Source: Tetradesmus obliquus (Eukaryota > Chlorophyta > Chlorophyceae > Sphaeropleales > Scenedesmaceae). Taken from it: a stretch of 64,000 nt of DNA. The stretch is taken from the NCBI GenBank assembly GCA_030272155.1, contig CP126203.1, positions 1,178,001-1,242,000 of the forward strand. Direction: 5' to 3'. The position numbers were made by a program, and so were the translations under genes. Below the pieces are notes generated by a model. It made no database searches, was not told where the DNA came from, and worked only from the letters and a program-made list of their open reading frames with translations. This document shows positions 10,023-25,034 of the stretch, in pieces (the first letter of the stretch is position 1; every line of letters starts with the position of its first letter).

Positions 10023-10210
10023 GCACGCTGCTGCTGCTGCTGCTGCAGGGCTTAGAATGTATATGGCTGCTGGCTGCACTCTAGACAGCTAGCAGCTGTC
10101 AGCAGGTCGTTGATTGACACTCCCTGCAAGCTCACCTTTCTGACAGCTCCTCTGCTGGTTGGGCTCCTGTGTGTGCGCACCGCACGGCGCCGGCGATGTG
10201 CTGGTGCCAT
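8703..10210 (-). CDS. Nested antisense nuclease, copy 3
   Basis: Exon 1 at 10136-10210 and exon 2 at 8703-9488. Same translation as the copy at 4396-5903. Confidence 0.7.
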
Positions 10211-12113
10211 GCTGTAGCTGGGTGGTTATGTCTCTGTTTTCAACTGTATGCCAGCATGGACAGCCACAGGCATGATAAGTTGATAGATTGTTATCTGATA
10301 ATAATTGTCAGATGGTGTATTGGTGCATAGACTGGCCCAGAGTGAAAAGCGCGCGCGCGTGGCAAGGCAGTTCTGCCAGGGCAGCAGTGCTGTTGATGGG
10401 CAGTTCACATGCAGGCGAGTTGAGCCAATGTGCGTGAATGATTGTACTTGTTACGGCTAAAATTAATTATTGTACGTGCTAACATGTGCTTCATGCAGCT
10501 CCAGCTACTGAACCACACGTTACTTGTCTCAACGGTTGCCCTACCAAGCAGGATGCTTTGATGTTGCTGCACTCTTGGCATTGTAATAACATCTATTCAA
10601 GTATTTAATTGAGCTGACGCACGGCAGGAGAAAGCTGTGTTTGAGTCAGGTAATCCGTGACGGGGAAGTGCTGCCGAATCAGCCACTCTCGATGCAGACA
10701 GCTGTCACGCTGCAAACTTATCCTCATACATAACAGCTGATTCTTACATCTTACTGGGCCGAGAATTTTCTCCGGTGGGACGCCGGGCAGCCAGCCTGGT
10801 CACGGAGCCAGTGAGTCCAAGACACCTGTGCAGGCTATGCCAGCTCGATCGTGCTGCGGCAGCAACAGCAGACAATTCGGATTGCTTTTAAAACGTCTTT
10901 CAAGACAAGGCTGTGCTCTGAATGTGCTTTTGTGAATTTAGCAGCAGCACTGCATGACCACCAGGCTGCTGCTGCTGCTGTCTTGCCTGGCAAAGTGTGC
11001 ATTCGAAAAACAGAGGCTACAGCAGGTGACAGCACCCTCCTCTGAGCTGCACTCTGCTGTCTGCTGCTGAATGTGCTGCTGGCCAGGCAGGTCCCAGCAA
11101 TTGCAAACAACAGTAATGCAGGATTTGGGACAGCTGCACCACCAGCAGCAGTTGCAGCAGGCCTGCTATAACATAAAAAGGTGGGCAGGCATTTCATCAA
11201 CTTTGCCCAGAAACAGCAGCAGCAGGATTGCAATGCAGGCTGAGAACTGCTGCAGCAAAGGAAGATGTGCATTTTTGCCTTCAGTGGGGTAGGGTACGAA
11301 CCTAGCATCCCAGATATGAGACAAAGCCACATAGCACACAAACAGAAAGCCATGCTGGCACAGCAACCTGCTGCTTGTGGTAGGTACAGCAAGGCACAGC
11401 TGCTGAACCTGCTGCCTTGGTTTGCTTGCATGTCAGCTGTCCTGCAGGCACCTCACCTGCTTGCAGCGCCCGCTCCAAACTGCTAGTTTTTTTCAGCTCC
11501 AGAATTCAGCGTGATCACACAAGATGAATGTCTGCAGGAGAGTGTGTGGACTGGCAGCACTCAACCAACTGTGCTCAACCACCCTAGCTGCACACGCGCA
11601 GCAGCTGCCTGTAATGCTGAAACGTTGATCGGTGATAAGCAACAAGATTAGCAGCAGCAGCACAGCGCACAACGTACAGGGCCAGACAGCAGACCGCAAC
11701 AACAGCGGCAGGGCACTTGGCACACCACAGCTGCAGAGCCCGATCAGCCAGCAGGTGCTGCCCAGAAGTAGAAACGGTTACATAAATACATATGTGCAGG
11801 CAGCAGCGCCCTATAGCAGCAGAAAGCAGCAGATAACAGACCCGCGAAAATTCAAAGAGTCGGGGCGCAGCAGGTGGTTTGCAAGCACTTTACTCAAGTT
11901 ACACAGCACCCCATATAGTGGCTCAATTTGATTTAGATTCGTTGTTGAAAGTTGCATTTAATGAGTATGCTGCCTTTGCGCTACTTTCGTACCAGTGCCT
12001 AGTGAAGGCTGGTCAAACTCCAGGTTGCTGCAAACATTAGGTTGACCTGACATGTTATTTCTGTTTGCACTGCTAGCAGAAGCACAGCTGACTCCTGCAT
12101 ATGTTTTGAATCC

Positions 12114-14329
12114 ATGGCTGCAGGGTGGCTGTCCATGGTGCGCAAGCACCCTTTGGGATGGGAGAGCAACCGCAAGTCAACGGGCGCGCGGGTGGCGGCG
12201 GTGGTGGCGGTGCTCACGATGCTAGCCATCGCCGGCAGTCCAAAGGGTGCGGCAGGCTATTACAGAGTACACTTTCCTAAGCATGCTGCTCAAATCAAAC
12301 AGGACCTGAATTCCTTCTGCATGACCCACTACAAGAACTTCAAGCAGTATGGCACGGTGGCAACTCCCAAGCACAAGGGCAGACCCCCAAAAGTCCCAGA
12401 TGACGTGGCATTAAAGGCCAGTGAAACATTCAAAGCTGGCAAGGTAGTCAAGGCCTACCCAAGTGCAGAAGCAAAGAAGAAAGTCGACGTGCATGTATGG
12501 TGGACATCAATCAAACTTGCTTGTCAGGAAAATGAGTACCTGGGTGGCCTATGCAGGAAGTACAACATCAGGCCCAAGCAACTGCTGAAGCGCATGAAAG
12601 CTGTTGACCCCAACCTGGTGCGCAGAAGAATAGATGTGAAGATGGACCTGACAGACAAGCAGAAAGACAGGAGAAAGGCTGCAGCAGAGAGGCTCTACAA
12701 GATGTTCCAGGATGAGCCAGACTTGCTGAGCAGAATTTATTTTGTTGATGAGTGCAAACTCTGGATGTCCAACCTAGCAGGCGGCGCCATCAAGGTGTAT
12801 TGCGATGCACATGATGCAAACGTACATGCTGTGCTACCATGCAAGTGGATGCGCAAGGGCCAGGACAACAAACCAGTCAAGCTACACTTTGTGTGCGCCG
12901 TCAACGCGGTGCACGGCGCTGTCTACTGCAAGTTCACCACCGGCACAACAGACAACATTGACCACGTTGGCAACCCCAACACACCATACTATGTGAGTGT
13001 GTGCTGCTATTACTTAGATGCGCGCCATTGAAAGACATGCCAGCTGTTGCGTTCTGTGTACACACAACGTGGCAGTGCATCTCGCAGTGCCTCAGGGAAG
13101 GCGCGCTGCACACCGCGGCCTGCGCTGACCATAACAGCAGAGTAGCTTGGTGACAGCACAATGACACCACCCCCAGCAGCAAGCTGGAAACCAGTCTCCA
13201 GGGAATCCTGCCAGTCACTTTCACATGTGCGCACCCGCAGCACACTGCCGCCTGCTGGCAGGAACTTGGCATACGCAGCAGCACAGAAGGCAACGTCGCG
13301 CTGCAACAGCTTCTCTGTGCTGTTGTCATACATACCAGTGTCATGGCATGTCCCATCTGCTTGAATCAGCACGCTGCGCTGCGCATGCAAGAAATCGACC
13401 CGGCCTCGCCACCACCCTACTGCCACTTGCGCGCACATGCTGTCACATATTCCCAACCTGTACAGCTTGCGCATCAGCTGCTCCTCACTTGCAGGCATGT
13501 TGCGTGCGCCTGTGCCACCCACTTTAGGCATCAAACATGCACACTGCTTGCACTCCAGAGCTGCTTCAGTTGCGGCAGCGCGCGGCTCGCAGAACTTGAA
13601 GTGCTGCACACCTGGCAGGCAGCCCGTCATGGCCCAGTACAGTGGCCGCTTGCGTATCCCCAAGCTGATGATCCTGGGCCTGCTTTTACCATCTGCCTCA
13701 AGCCTGATGAATGGGCGTCCCTTTTCATCCACTTGCACATTTAGCTGCGCTGCTGCTAACAAGGCTTTCCGCTGCCAACCCGGCAAAACCTGCACCTGCA
13801 GTTGAAGAGGCAGAAGAAGAAGAAGAACGTGAAGGCCAAGAGCATGACACAGCTGGAGTTTGTCCACTGCATGAAGGAGCTTGCAGAGAAGGCTAACCAA
13901 CAGCAGCGCGCGCGCGGCACTACGCCGCTGTACATCTTCGACAACCCCAGTGTTCATGTCGGGCAGGATGCCGCAGAGCTCCTAGCTGCAGTTGGCATCA
14001 GCCCAGAGCAGGTGCTGCAAATTGCACCCTACTCCCCAGACTTCAACCAGCCCATTGAGCATGCATTCGGCAGCCTCAAGGCTAGCTTCCGCAACCATCT
14101 GTACAACACCTACCAGCTGACTGGTGCAGATGTATCACCGCGTGATCTGCAGCGGACGCTGCGTGACATATTCATGAACATCACACCTGCCTCTGTCATG
14201 GCTGATGCACTGAGGCTGCCAGATTTGTGGGATGTGGTGCGCAGCAGGCTGGACAGGGTGTTTGTATGCCGTGACAACAAGCAGCGCACGGGTACGGCTG
14301 GCAACTGGCCTAGGGATGATCAGCGCTGA
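12114..14329 (+). CDS. DDE transposase, copy 3
   Basis: Exons 12114-12992 and 13802-14329, intron 12993-13801. The translation is identical to the reference copy. The nearest difference in this unit is non-coding, G to C at 15016. Confidence 0.9.
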
Positions 14330-14517
14330 GCACGCTGCTGCTGCTGCTGCTGCAGGGCTTAGAATGTATATGGCTGCTGGCTGCACTCTAGACAGCTAGC
14401 AGCTGTCAGCAGGTCGTTGATTGACACTCCCTGCAAGCTCACCTTTCTGACAGCTCCTCTGCTGGTTGGGCTCCTGTGTGTGCGCACCGCACGGCGCCGG
14501 CGATGTGCTGGTGCCAT
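13010..14517 (-). CDS. Nested antisense nuclease, copy 4
   Basis: Exon 1 at 14443-14517 and exon 2 at 13010-13795. Same translation as the reference copy. Confidence 0.7.
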
Positions 14518-16420
14518 GCTGTAGCTGGGTGGTTATGTCTCTGTTTTCAACTGTATGCCAGCATGGACAGCCACAGGCATGATAAGTTGATAGATTGTTA
14601 TCTGATAATAATTGTCAGATGGTGTATTGGTGCATAGACTGGCCCAGAGTGAAAAGCGCGCGCGCGTGGCAAGGCAGTTCTGCCAGGGCAGCAGTGCTGT
14701 TGATGGGCAGTTCACATGCAGGCGAGTTGAGCCAATGTGCGTGAATGATTGTACTTGTTACGGCTAAAATTAATTATTGTACGTGCTAACATGTGCTTCA
14801 TGCAGCTCCAGCTACTGAACCACACGTTACTTGTCTCAACGGTTGCCCTACCAAGCAGGATGCTTTGATGTTGCTGCACTCTTGGCATTGTAATAACATC
14901 TATTCAAGTATTTAATTGAGCTGACGCACGGCAGGAGAAAGCTGTGTTTGAGTCAGGTAATCCGTGACGGGGAAGTGCTGCCGAATCAGCCACTCTCGAT
15001 GCAGACAGCTGTCACCCTGCAAACTTATCCTCATACATAACAGCTGATTCTTACATCTTACTGGGCCGAGAATTTTCTCCGGTGGGACGCCGGGCAGCCA
15101 GCCTGGTCACGGAGCCAGTGAGTCCAAGACACCTGTGCAGGCTATGCCAGCTCGATCGTGCTGCGGCAGCAACAGCAGACAATTCGGATTGCTTTTAAAA
15201 CGTCTTTCAAGACAAGGCTGTGCTCTGAATGTGCTTTTGTGAATTTAGCAGCAGCACTGCATGACCACCAGGCTGCTGCTGCTGCTGTCTTGCCTGGCAA
15301 AGTGTGCATTCGAAAAACAGAGGCTACAGCAGGTGACAGCACCCTCCTCTGAGCTGCACTCTGCTGTCTGCTGCTGAATGTGCTGCTGGCCAGGCAGGTC
15401 CCAGCAATTGCAAACAACAGTAATGCAGGATTTGGGACAGCTGCACCACCAGCAGCAGTTGCAGCAGGCCTGCTATAACATAAAAAGGTGGGCAGGCATT
15501 TCATCAACTTTGCCCAGAAACAGCAGCAGCAGGATTGCAATGCAGGCTGAGAACTGCTGCAGCAAAGGAAGATGTGCATTTTTGCCTTCAGTGGGGTAGG
15601 GTACGAACCTAGCATCCCAGATATGAGACAAAGCCACATAGCACACAAACAGAAAGCCATGCTGGCACAGCAACCTGCTGCTTGTGGTAGGTACAGCAAG
15701 GCACAGCTGCTGAACCTGCTGCCTTGGTTTGCTTGCATGTCAGCTGTCCTGCAGGCACCTCACCTGCTTGCAGCGCCCGCTCCAAACTGCTAGTTTTTTT
15801 CAGCTCCAGAATTCAGCGTGATCACACAAGATGAATGTCTGCAGGAGAGTGTGTGGACTGGCAGCACTCAACCAACTGTGCTCAACCACCCTAGCTGCAC
15901 ACGCGCAGCAGCTGCCTGTAATGCTGAAACGTTGATCGGTGATAAGCAACAAGATTAGCAGCAGCAGCACAGCGCACAACGTACAGGGCCAGACAGCAGA
16001 CCGCAACAACAGCGGCAGGGCACTTGGCACACCACAGCTGCAGAGCCCGATCAGCCAGCAGGTGCTGCCCAGAAGTAGAAACGGTTACATAAATACATAT
16101 GTGCAGGCAGCAGCGCCCTATAGCAGCAGAAAGCAGCAGATAACAGACCCGCGAAAATTCAAAGAGTCGGGGCGCAGCAGGTGGTTTGCAAGCACTTTAC
16201 TCAAGTTACACAGCACCCCATATAGTGGCTCAATTTGATTTAGATTCGTTGTTGAAAGTTGCATTTAATGAGTATGCTGCCTTTGCGCTACTTTCGTACC
16301 AGTGCCTAGTGAAGGCTGGTCAAACTCCAGGTTGCTGCAAACATTAGGTTGACCTGACATGTTATTTCTGTTTGCACTGCTAGCAGAAGCACAGCTGACT
16401 CCTGCATATGTTTTGAATCC

Positions 16421-18636
16421 ATGGCTGCAGGGTGGCTGTCCATGGTGCGCAAGCACCCTTTGGGATGGGAGAGCAACCGCAAGTCAACGGGCGCGCGGGT
16501 GGCGGCGGTGGTGGCGGTGCTCACGATGCTAGCCATCGCCGGCAGTCCAAAGGGTGCGGCAGGCTATTACAGAGTACACTTTCCTAAGCATGCTGCTCAA
16601 ATCAAACAGGACCTGAATTCCTTCTGCATGACCCACTACAAGAACTTCAAGCAGTATGGCACGGTGGCAACTCCCAAGCACAAGGGCAGACCCCCAAAAG
16701 TCCCAGATGACGTGGCATTAAAGGCCAGTGAAACATTCAAAGCTGGCAAGGTAGTCAAGGCCTACCCAAGTGCAGAAGCAAAGAAGAAAGTCGACGTGCA
16801 TGTATGGTGGACATCAATCAAACTTGCTTGTCAGGAAAATGAGTACCTGGGTGGCCTATGCAGGAAGTACAACATCAGGCCCAAGCAACTGCTGAAGCGC
16901 ATGAAAGCTGTTGACCCCAACCTGGTGCGCAGAAGAATAGATGTGAAGATGGACCTGACAGACAAGCAGAAAGACAGGAGAAAGGCTGCAGCAGAGAGGC
17001 TCTACAAGATGTTCCAGGATGAGCCAGACTTGCTGAGCAGAATTTATTTTGTTGATGAGTGCAAACTCTGGATGTCCAACCTAGCAGGCGGCGCCATCAA
17101 GGTGTATTGCGATGCACATGATGCAAACGTACATGCTGTGCTACCATGCAAGTGGATGCGCAAGGGCCAGGACAACAAACCAGTCAAGCTACACTTTGTG
17201 TGCGCCGTCAACGCGGTGCACGGCGCTGTCTACTGCAAGTTCACCACCGGCACAACAGACAACATTGACCACGTTGGCAACCCCAACACACCATACTATG
17301 TGAGTGTGTGCTGCTATTACTTAGATGCGCGCCATTGAAAGACATGCCAGCTGTTGCGTTCTGTGTACACACAACGTGGCAGTGCATCTCGCAGTGCCTC
17401 AGGGAAGGCGCGCTGCACACCGCGGCCTGCGCTGACCATAACAGCAGAGTAGCTTGGTGACAGCACAATGACACCACCCCCAGCAGCAAGCTGGAAACCA
17501 GTCTCCAGGGAATCCTGCCAGTCACTTTCACATGTGCGCACCCGCAGCACACTGCCGCCTGCTGGCAGGAACTTGGCATACGCAGCAGCACAGAAGGCAA
17601 CGTCGCGCTGCAACAGCTTCTCTGTGCTGTTGTCATACATACCAGTGTCATGGCATGTCCCATCTGCTTGAATCAGCACGCTGCGCTGCGCATGCAAGAA
17701 ATCGACCCGGCCTCGCCACCACCCTACTGCCACTTGCGCGCACATGCTGTCACATATTCCCAACCTGTACAGCTTGCGCATCAGCTGCTCCTCACTTGCA
17801 GGCATGTTGCGTGCGCCTGTGCCACCCACTTTAGGCATCAAACATGCACACTGCTTGCACTCCAGAGCTGCTTCAGTTGCGGCAGCGCGCGGCTCGCAGA
17901 ACTTGAAGTGCTGCACACCTGGCAGGCAGCCCGTCATGGCCCAGTACAGTGGCCGCTTGCGTATCCCCAAGCTGATGATCCTGGGCCTGCTTTTACCATC
18001 TGCCTCAAGCCTGATGAATGGGCGTCCCTTTTCATCCACTTGCACATTTAGCTGCGCTGCTGCTAACAAGGCTTTCCGCTGCCAACCCGGCAAAACCTGC
18101 ACCTGCAGTTGAAGAGGCAGAAGAAGAAGAAGAACGTGAAGGCCAAGAGCATGACACAGCTGGAGTTTGTCCACTGCATGAAGGAGCTTGCAGAGAAGGC
18201 TAACCAACAGCAGCGCGCGCGCGGCACTACGCCGCTGTACATCTTCGACAACCCCAGTGTTCATGTCGGGCAGGATGCCGCAGAGCTCCTAGCTGCAGTT
18301 GGCATCAGCCCAGAGCAGGTGCTGCAAATTGCACCCTACTCCCCAGACTTCAACCAGCCCATTGAGCATGCATTCGGCAGCCTCAAGGCTAGCTTCCGCA
18401 ACCATCTGTACAACACCTACCAGCTGACTGGTGCAGATGTATCACCGCGTGATCTGCAGCGGACGCTGCGTGACATATTCATGAACATCACACCTGCCTC
18501 TGTCATGGCTGATGCACTGAGGCTGCCAGATTTGTGGGATGTGGTGCGCAGCAGGCTGGACAGGGTGTTTGTATGCCGTGACAACAAGCAGCGCACGGGT
18601 ACGGCTGGCAACTGGCCTAGGGATGATCAGCGCTGA
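16421..18636 (+). CDS. DDE transposase, copy 4
   Basis: Exons 16421-17299 and 18109-18636, intron 17300-18108. Translation identical to the reference copy. Confidence 0.9.
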
Positions 18637-18824
18637 GCACGCTGCTGCTGCTGCTGCTGCAGGGCTTAGAATGTATATGGCTGCTGGCTGCACTCTAGAC
18701 AGCTAGCAGCTGTCAGCAGGTCGTTGATTGACACTCCCTGCAAGCTCACCTTTCTGACAGCTCCTCTGCTGGTTGGGCTCCTGTGTGTGCGCACCGCACG
18801 GCGCCGGCGATGTGCTGGTGCCAT
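17317..18824 (-). CDS. Nested antisense nuclease, copy 5
   Basis: Exon 1 at 18750-18824 and exon 2 at 17317-18102. Same translation as the reference copy. Confidence 0.7.
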
Positions 18825-20727
18825 GCTGTAGCTGGGTGGTTATGTCTCTGTTTTCAACTGTATGCCAGCATGGACAGCCACAGGCATGATAAGTTGATAG
18901 ATTGTTATCTGATAATAATTGTCAGATGGTGTATTGGTGCATAGACTGGCCCAGAGTGAAAAGCGCGCGCGCGTGGCAAGGCAGTTCTGCCAGGGCAGCA
19001 GTGCTGTTGATGGGCAGTTCACATGCAGGCGAGTTGAGCCAATGTGCGTGAATGATTGTACTTGTTACGGCTAAAATTAATTATTGTACGTGCTAACATG
19101 TGCTTCATGCAGCTCCAGCTACTGAACCACACGTTACTTGTCTCAACGGTTGCCCTACCAAGCAGGATGCTTTGATGTTGCTGCACTCTTGGCATTGTAA
19201 TAACATCTATTCAAGTATTTAATTGAGCTGACGCACGGCAGGAGAAAGCTGTGTTTGAGTCAGGTAATCCGTGACGGGGAAGTGCTGCCGAATCAGCCAC
19301 TCTCGATGCAGACAGCTGTCACGCTGCAAACTTATCCTCATACATAACAGCTGATTCTTACATCTTACTGGGCCGAGAATTTTCTCCGGTGGGACGCCGG
19401 GCAGCCAGCCTGGTCACGGAGCCAGTGAGTCCAAGACACCTGTGCAGGCTATGCCAGCTCGATCGTGCTGCGGCAGCAACAGCAGACAATTCGGATTGCT
19501 TTTAAAACGTCTTTCAAGACAAGGCTGTGCTCTGAATGTGCTTTTGTGAATTTAGCAGCAGCACTGCATGACCACCAGGCTGCTGCTGCTGCTGTCTTGC
19601 CTGGCAAAGTGTGCATTCGAAAAACAGAGGCTACAGCAGGTGACAGCACCCTCCTCTGAGCTGCACTCTGCTGTCTGCTGCTGAATGTGCTGCTGGCCAG
19701 GCAGGTCCCAGCAATTGCAAACAACAGTAATGCAGGATTTGGGACAGCTGCACCACCAGCAGCAGTTGCAGCAGGCCTGCTATAACATAAAAAGGTGGGC
19801 AGGCATTTCATCAACTTTGCCCAGAAACAGCAGCAGCAGGATTGCAATGCAGGCTGAGAACTGCTGCAGCAAAGGAAGATGTGCATTTTTGCCTTCAGTG
19901 GGGTAGGGTACGAACCTAGCATCCCAGATATGAGACAAAGCCACATAGCACACAAACAGAAAGCCATGCTGGCACAGCAACCTGCTGCTTGTGGTAGGTA
20001 CAGCAAGGCACAGCTGCTGAACCTGCTGCCTTGGTTTGCTTGCATGTCAGCTGTCCTGCAGGCACCTCACCTGCTTGCAGCGCCCGCTCCAAACTGCTAG
20101 TTTTTTTCAGCTCCAGAATTCAGCGTGATCACACAAGATGAATGTCTGCAGGAGAGTGTGTGGACTGGCAGCACTCAACCAACTGTGCTCAACCACCCTA
20201 GCTGCACACGCGCAGCAGCTGCCTGTAATGCTGAAACGTTGATCGGTGATAAGCAACAAGATTAGCAGCAGCAGCACAGCGCACAACGTACAGGGCCAGA
20301 CAGCAGACCGCAACAACAGCGGCAGGGCACTTGGCACACCACAGCTGCAGAGCCCGATCAGCCAGCAGGTGCTGCCCAGAAGTAGAAACGGTTACATAAA
20401 TACATATGTGCAGGCAGCAGCGCCCTATAGCAGCAGAAAGCAGCAGATAACAGACCCGCGAAAATTCAAAGAGTCGGGGCGCAGCAGGTGGTTTGCAAGC
20501 ACTTTACTCAAGTTACACAGCACCCCATATAGTGGCTCAATTTGATTTAGATTCGTTGTTGAAAGTTGCATTTAATGAGTATGCTGCCTTTGCGCTACTT
20601 TCGTACCAGTGCCTAGTGAAGGCTGGTCAAACTCCAGGTTGCTGCAAACATTAGGTTGACCTGACATGTTATTTCTGTTTGCACTGCTAGCAGAAGCACA
20701 GCTGACTCCTGCATATGTTTTGAATCC

Positions 20728-22943
20728 ATGGCTGCAGGGTGGCTGTCCATGGTGCGCAAGCACCCTTTGGGATGGGAGAGCAACCGCAAGTCAACGGGCG
20801 CGCGGGTGGCGGCGGTGGTGGCGGTGCTCACGATGCTAGCCATCGCCGGCAGTCCAAAGGGTGCGGCAGGCTATTACAGAGTACACTTTCCTAAGCATGC
20901 TGCTCAAATCAAACAGGACCTGAATTCCTTCTGCATGACCCACTACAAGAACTTCAAGCAGTATGGCACGGTGGCAACTCCCAAGCACAAGGGCAGACCC
21001 CCAAAAGTCCCAGATGACGTGGCATTAAAGGCCAGTGAAACATTCAAAGCTGGCAAGGTAGTCAAGGCCTACCCAAGTGCAGAAGCAAAGAAGAAAGTCG
21101 ACGTGCATGTATGGTGGACATCAATCAAACTTGCTTGTCAGGAAAATGAGTACCTGGGTGGCCTATGCAGGAAGTACAACATCAGGCCCAAGCAACTGCT
21201 GAAGCGCATGAAAGCTGTTGACCCCAACCTGGTGCGCAGAAGAATAGATGTGAAGATGGACCTGACAGACAAGCAGAAAGACAGGAGAAAGGCTGCAGCA
21301 GAGAGGCTCTACAAGATGTTCCAGGATGAGCCAGACTTGCTGAGCAGAATTTATTTTGTTGATGAGTGCAAACTCTGGATGTCCAACCTAGCAGGCGGCG
21401 CCATCAAGGTGTATTGCGATGCACATGATGCAAACGTACATGCTGTGCTACCATGCAAGTGGATGCGCAAGGGCCAGGACAACAAACCAGTCAAGCTACA
21501 CTTTGTGTGCGCCGTCAACGCGGTGCACGGCGCTGTCTACTGCAAGTTCACCACCGGCACAACAGACAACATTGACCACGTTGGCAACCCCAACACACCA
21601 TACTATGTGAGTGTGTGCTGCTATTACTTAGATGCGCGCCATTGAAAGACATGCCAGCTGTTGCGTTCTGTGTACACACAACGTGGCAGTGCATCTCGCA
21701 GTGCCTCAGGGAAGGCGCGCTGCACACCGCGGCCTGCGCTGACCATAACAGCAGAGTAGCTTGGTGACAGCACAATGACACCACCCCCAGCAGCAAGCTG
21801 GAAACCAGTCTCCAGGGAATCCTGCCAGTCACTTTCACATGTGCGCACCCGCAGCACACTGCCGCCTGCTGGCAGGAACTTGGCATACGCAGCAGCACAG
21901 AAGGCAACGTCGCGCTGCAACAGCTTCTCTGTGCTGTTGTCATACATACCAGTGTCATGGCATGTCCCATCTGCTTGAATCAGCACGCTGCGCTGCGCAT
22001 GCAAGAAATCGACCCGGCCTCGCCACCACCCTACTGCCACTTGCGCGCACATGCTGTCACATATTCCCAACCTGTACAGCTTGCGCATCAGCTGCTCCTC
22101 ACTTGCAGGCATGTTGCGTGCGCCTGTGCCACCCACTTTAGGCATCAAACATGCACACTGCTTGCACTCCAGAGCTGCTTCAGTTGCGGCAGCGCGCGGC
22201 TCGCAGAACTTGAAGTGCTGCACACCTGGCAGGCAGCCCGTCATGGCCCAGTACAGTGGCCGCTTGCGTATCCCCAAGCTGATGATCCTGGGCCTGCTTT
22301 TACCATCTGCCTCAAGCCTGATGAATGGGCGTCCCTTTTCATCCACTTGCACATTTAGCTGCGCTGCTGCTAACAAGGCTTTCCGCTGCCAACCCGGCAA
22401 AACCTGCACCTGCAGTTGAAGAGGCAGAAGAAGAAGAAGAACGTGAAGGCCAAGAGCATGACACAGCTGGAGTTTGTCCACTGCATGAAGGAGCTTGCAG
22501 AGAAGGCTAACCAACAGCAGCGCGCGCGCGGCACTACGCCGCTGTACATCTTCGACAACCCCAGTGTTCATGTCGGGCAGGATGCCGCAGAGCTCCTAGC
22601 TGCAGTTGGCATCAGCCCAGAGCAGGTGCTGCAAATTGCACCCTACTCCCCAGACTTCAACCAGCCCATTGAGCATGCATTCGGCAGCCTCAAGGCTAGC
22701 TTCCGCAACCATCTGTACAACACCTACCAGCTGACTGGTGCAGATGTATCACCGCGTGATCTGCAGCGGACGCTGCGTGACATATTCATGAACATCACAC
22801 CTGCCTCTGTCATGGCTGATGCACTGAGGCTGCCAGATTTGTGGGATGTGGTGCGCAGCAGGCTGGACAGGGTGTTTGTATGCCGTGACAACAAGCAGCG
22901 CACGGGTACGGCTGGCAACTGGCCTAGGGATGATCAGCGCTGA
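20728..22943 (+). CDS. DDE transposase, copy 5
   Basis: Exons 20728-21606 and 22416-22943, intron 21607-22415. Translation identical to the reference copy. Confidence 0.9.
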
Positions 22944-23131
22944 GCACGCTGCTGCTGCTGCTGCTGCAGGGCTTAGAATGTATATGGCTGCTGGCTGCAC
23001 TCTAGACAGCTAGCAGCTGTCAGCAGGTCGTTGATTGACACTCCCTGCAAGCTCACCTTTCTGACAGCTCCTCTGCTGGTTGGGCTCCTGTGTGTGCGCA
23101 CCGCACGGCGCCGGCGATGTGCTGGTGCCAT
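21624..23131 (-). CDS. Nested antisense nuclease, copy 6
   Basis: Exon 1 at 23057-23131 and exon 2 at 21624-22409. Same translation as the reference copy. Confidence 0.7.
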
Positions 23132-25034
23132 GCTGTAGCTGGGTGGTTATGTCTCTGTTTTCAACTGTATGCCAGCATGGACAGCCACAGGCATGATAAG
23201 TTGATAGATTGTTATCTGATAATAATTGTCAGATGGTGTATTGGTGCATAGACTGGCCCAGAGTGAAAAGCGCGCGCGCGTGGCAAGGCAGTTCTGCCAG
23301 GGCAGCAGTGCTGTTGATGGGCAGTTCACATGCAGGCGAGTTGAGCCAATGTGCGTGAATGATTGTACTTGTTACGGCTAAAATTAATTATTGTACGTGC
23401 TAACATGTGCTTCATGCAGCTCCAGCTACTGAACCACACGTTACTTGTCTCAACGGTTGCCCTACCAAGCAGGATGCTTTGATGTTGCTGCACTCTTGGC
23501 ATTGTAATAACATCTATTCAAGTATTTAATTGAGCTGACGCACGGCAGGAGAAAGCTGTGTTTGAGTCAGGTAATCCGTGACGGGGAAGTGCTGCCGAAT
23601 CAGCCACTCTCGATGCAGACAGCTGTCACGCTGCAAACTTATCCTCATACATAACAGCTGATTCTTACATCTTACTGGGCCGAGAATTTTCTCCGGTGGG
23701 ACGCCGGGCAGCCAGCCTGGTCACGGAGCCAGTGAGTCCAAGACACCTGTGCAGGCTATGCCAGCTCGATCGTGCTGCGGCAGCAACAGCAGACAATTCG
23801 GATTGCTTTTAAAACGTCTTTCAAGACAAGGCTGTGCTCTGAATGTGCTTTTGTGAATTTAGCAGCAGCACTGCATGACCACCAGGCTGCTGCTGCTGCT
23901 GTCTTGCCTGGCAAAGTGTGCATTCGAAAAACAGAGGCTACAGCAGGTGACAGCACCCTCCTCTGAGCTGCACTCTGCTGTCTGCTGCTGAATGTGCTGC
24001 TGGCCAGGCAGGTCCCAGCAATTGCAAACAACAGTAATGCAGGATTTGGGACAGCTGCACCACCAGCAGCAGTTGCAGCAGGCCTGCTATAACATAAAAA
24101 GGTGGGCAGGCATTTCATCAACTTTGCCCAGAAACAGCAGCAGCAGGATTGCAATGCAGGCTGAGAACTGCTGCAGCAAAGGAAGATGTGCATTTTTGCC
24201 TTCAGTGGGGTAGGGTACGAACCTAGCATCCCAGATATGAGACAAAGCCACATAGCACACAAACAGAAAGCCATGCTGGCACAGCAACCTGCTGCTTGTG
24301 GTAGGTACAGCAAGGCACAGCTGCTGAACCTGCTGCCTTGGTTTGCTTGCATGTCAGCTGTCCTGCAGGCACCTCACCTGCTTGCAGCGCCCGCTCCAAA
24401 CTGCTAGTTTTTTTCAGCTCCAGAATTCAGCGTGATCACACAAGATGAATGTCTGCAGGAGAGTGTGTGGACTGGCAGCACTCAACCAACTGTGCTCAAC
24501 CACCCTAGCTGCACACGCGCAGCAGCTGCCTGTAATGCTGAAACGTTGATCGGTGATAAGCAACAAGATTAGCAGCAGCAGCACAGCGCACAACGTACAG
24601 GGCCAGACAGCAGACCGCAACAACAGCGGCAGGGCACTTGGCACACCACAGCTGCAGAGCCCGATCAGCCAGCAGGTGCTGCCCAGAAGTAGAAACGGTT
24701 ACATAAATACATATGTGCAGGCAGCAGCGCCCTATAGCAGCAGAAAGCAGCAGATAACAGACCCGCGAAAATTCAAAGAGTCGGGGCGCAGCAGGTGGTT
24801 TGCAAGCACTTTACTCAAGTTACACAGCACCCCATATAGTGGCTCAATTTGATTTAGATTCGTTGTTGAAAGTTGCATTTAATGAGTATGCTGCCTTTGC
24901 GCTACTTTCGTACCAGTGCCTAGTGAAGGCTGGTCAAACTCCAGGTTGCTGCAAACATTAGGTTGACCTGACATGTTATTTCTGTTTGCACTGCTAGCAG
25001 AAGCACAGCTGACTCCTGCATATGTTTTGAATCC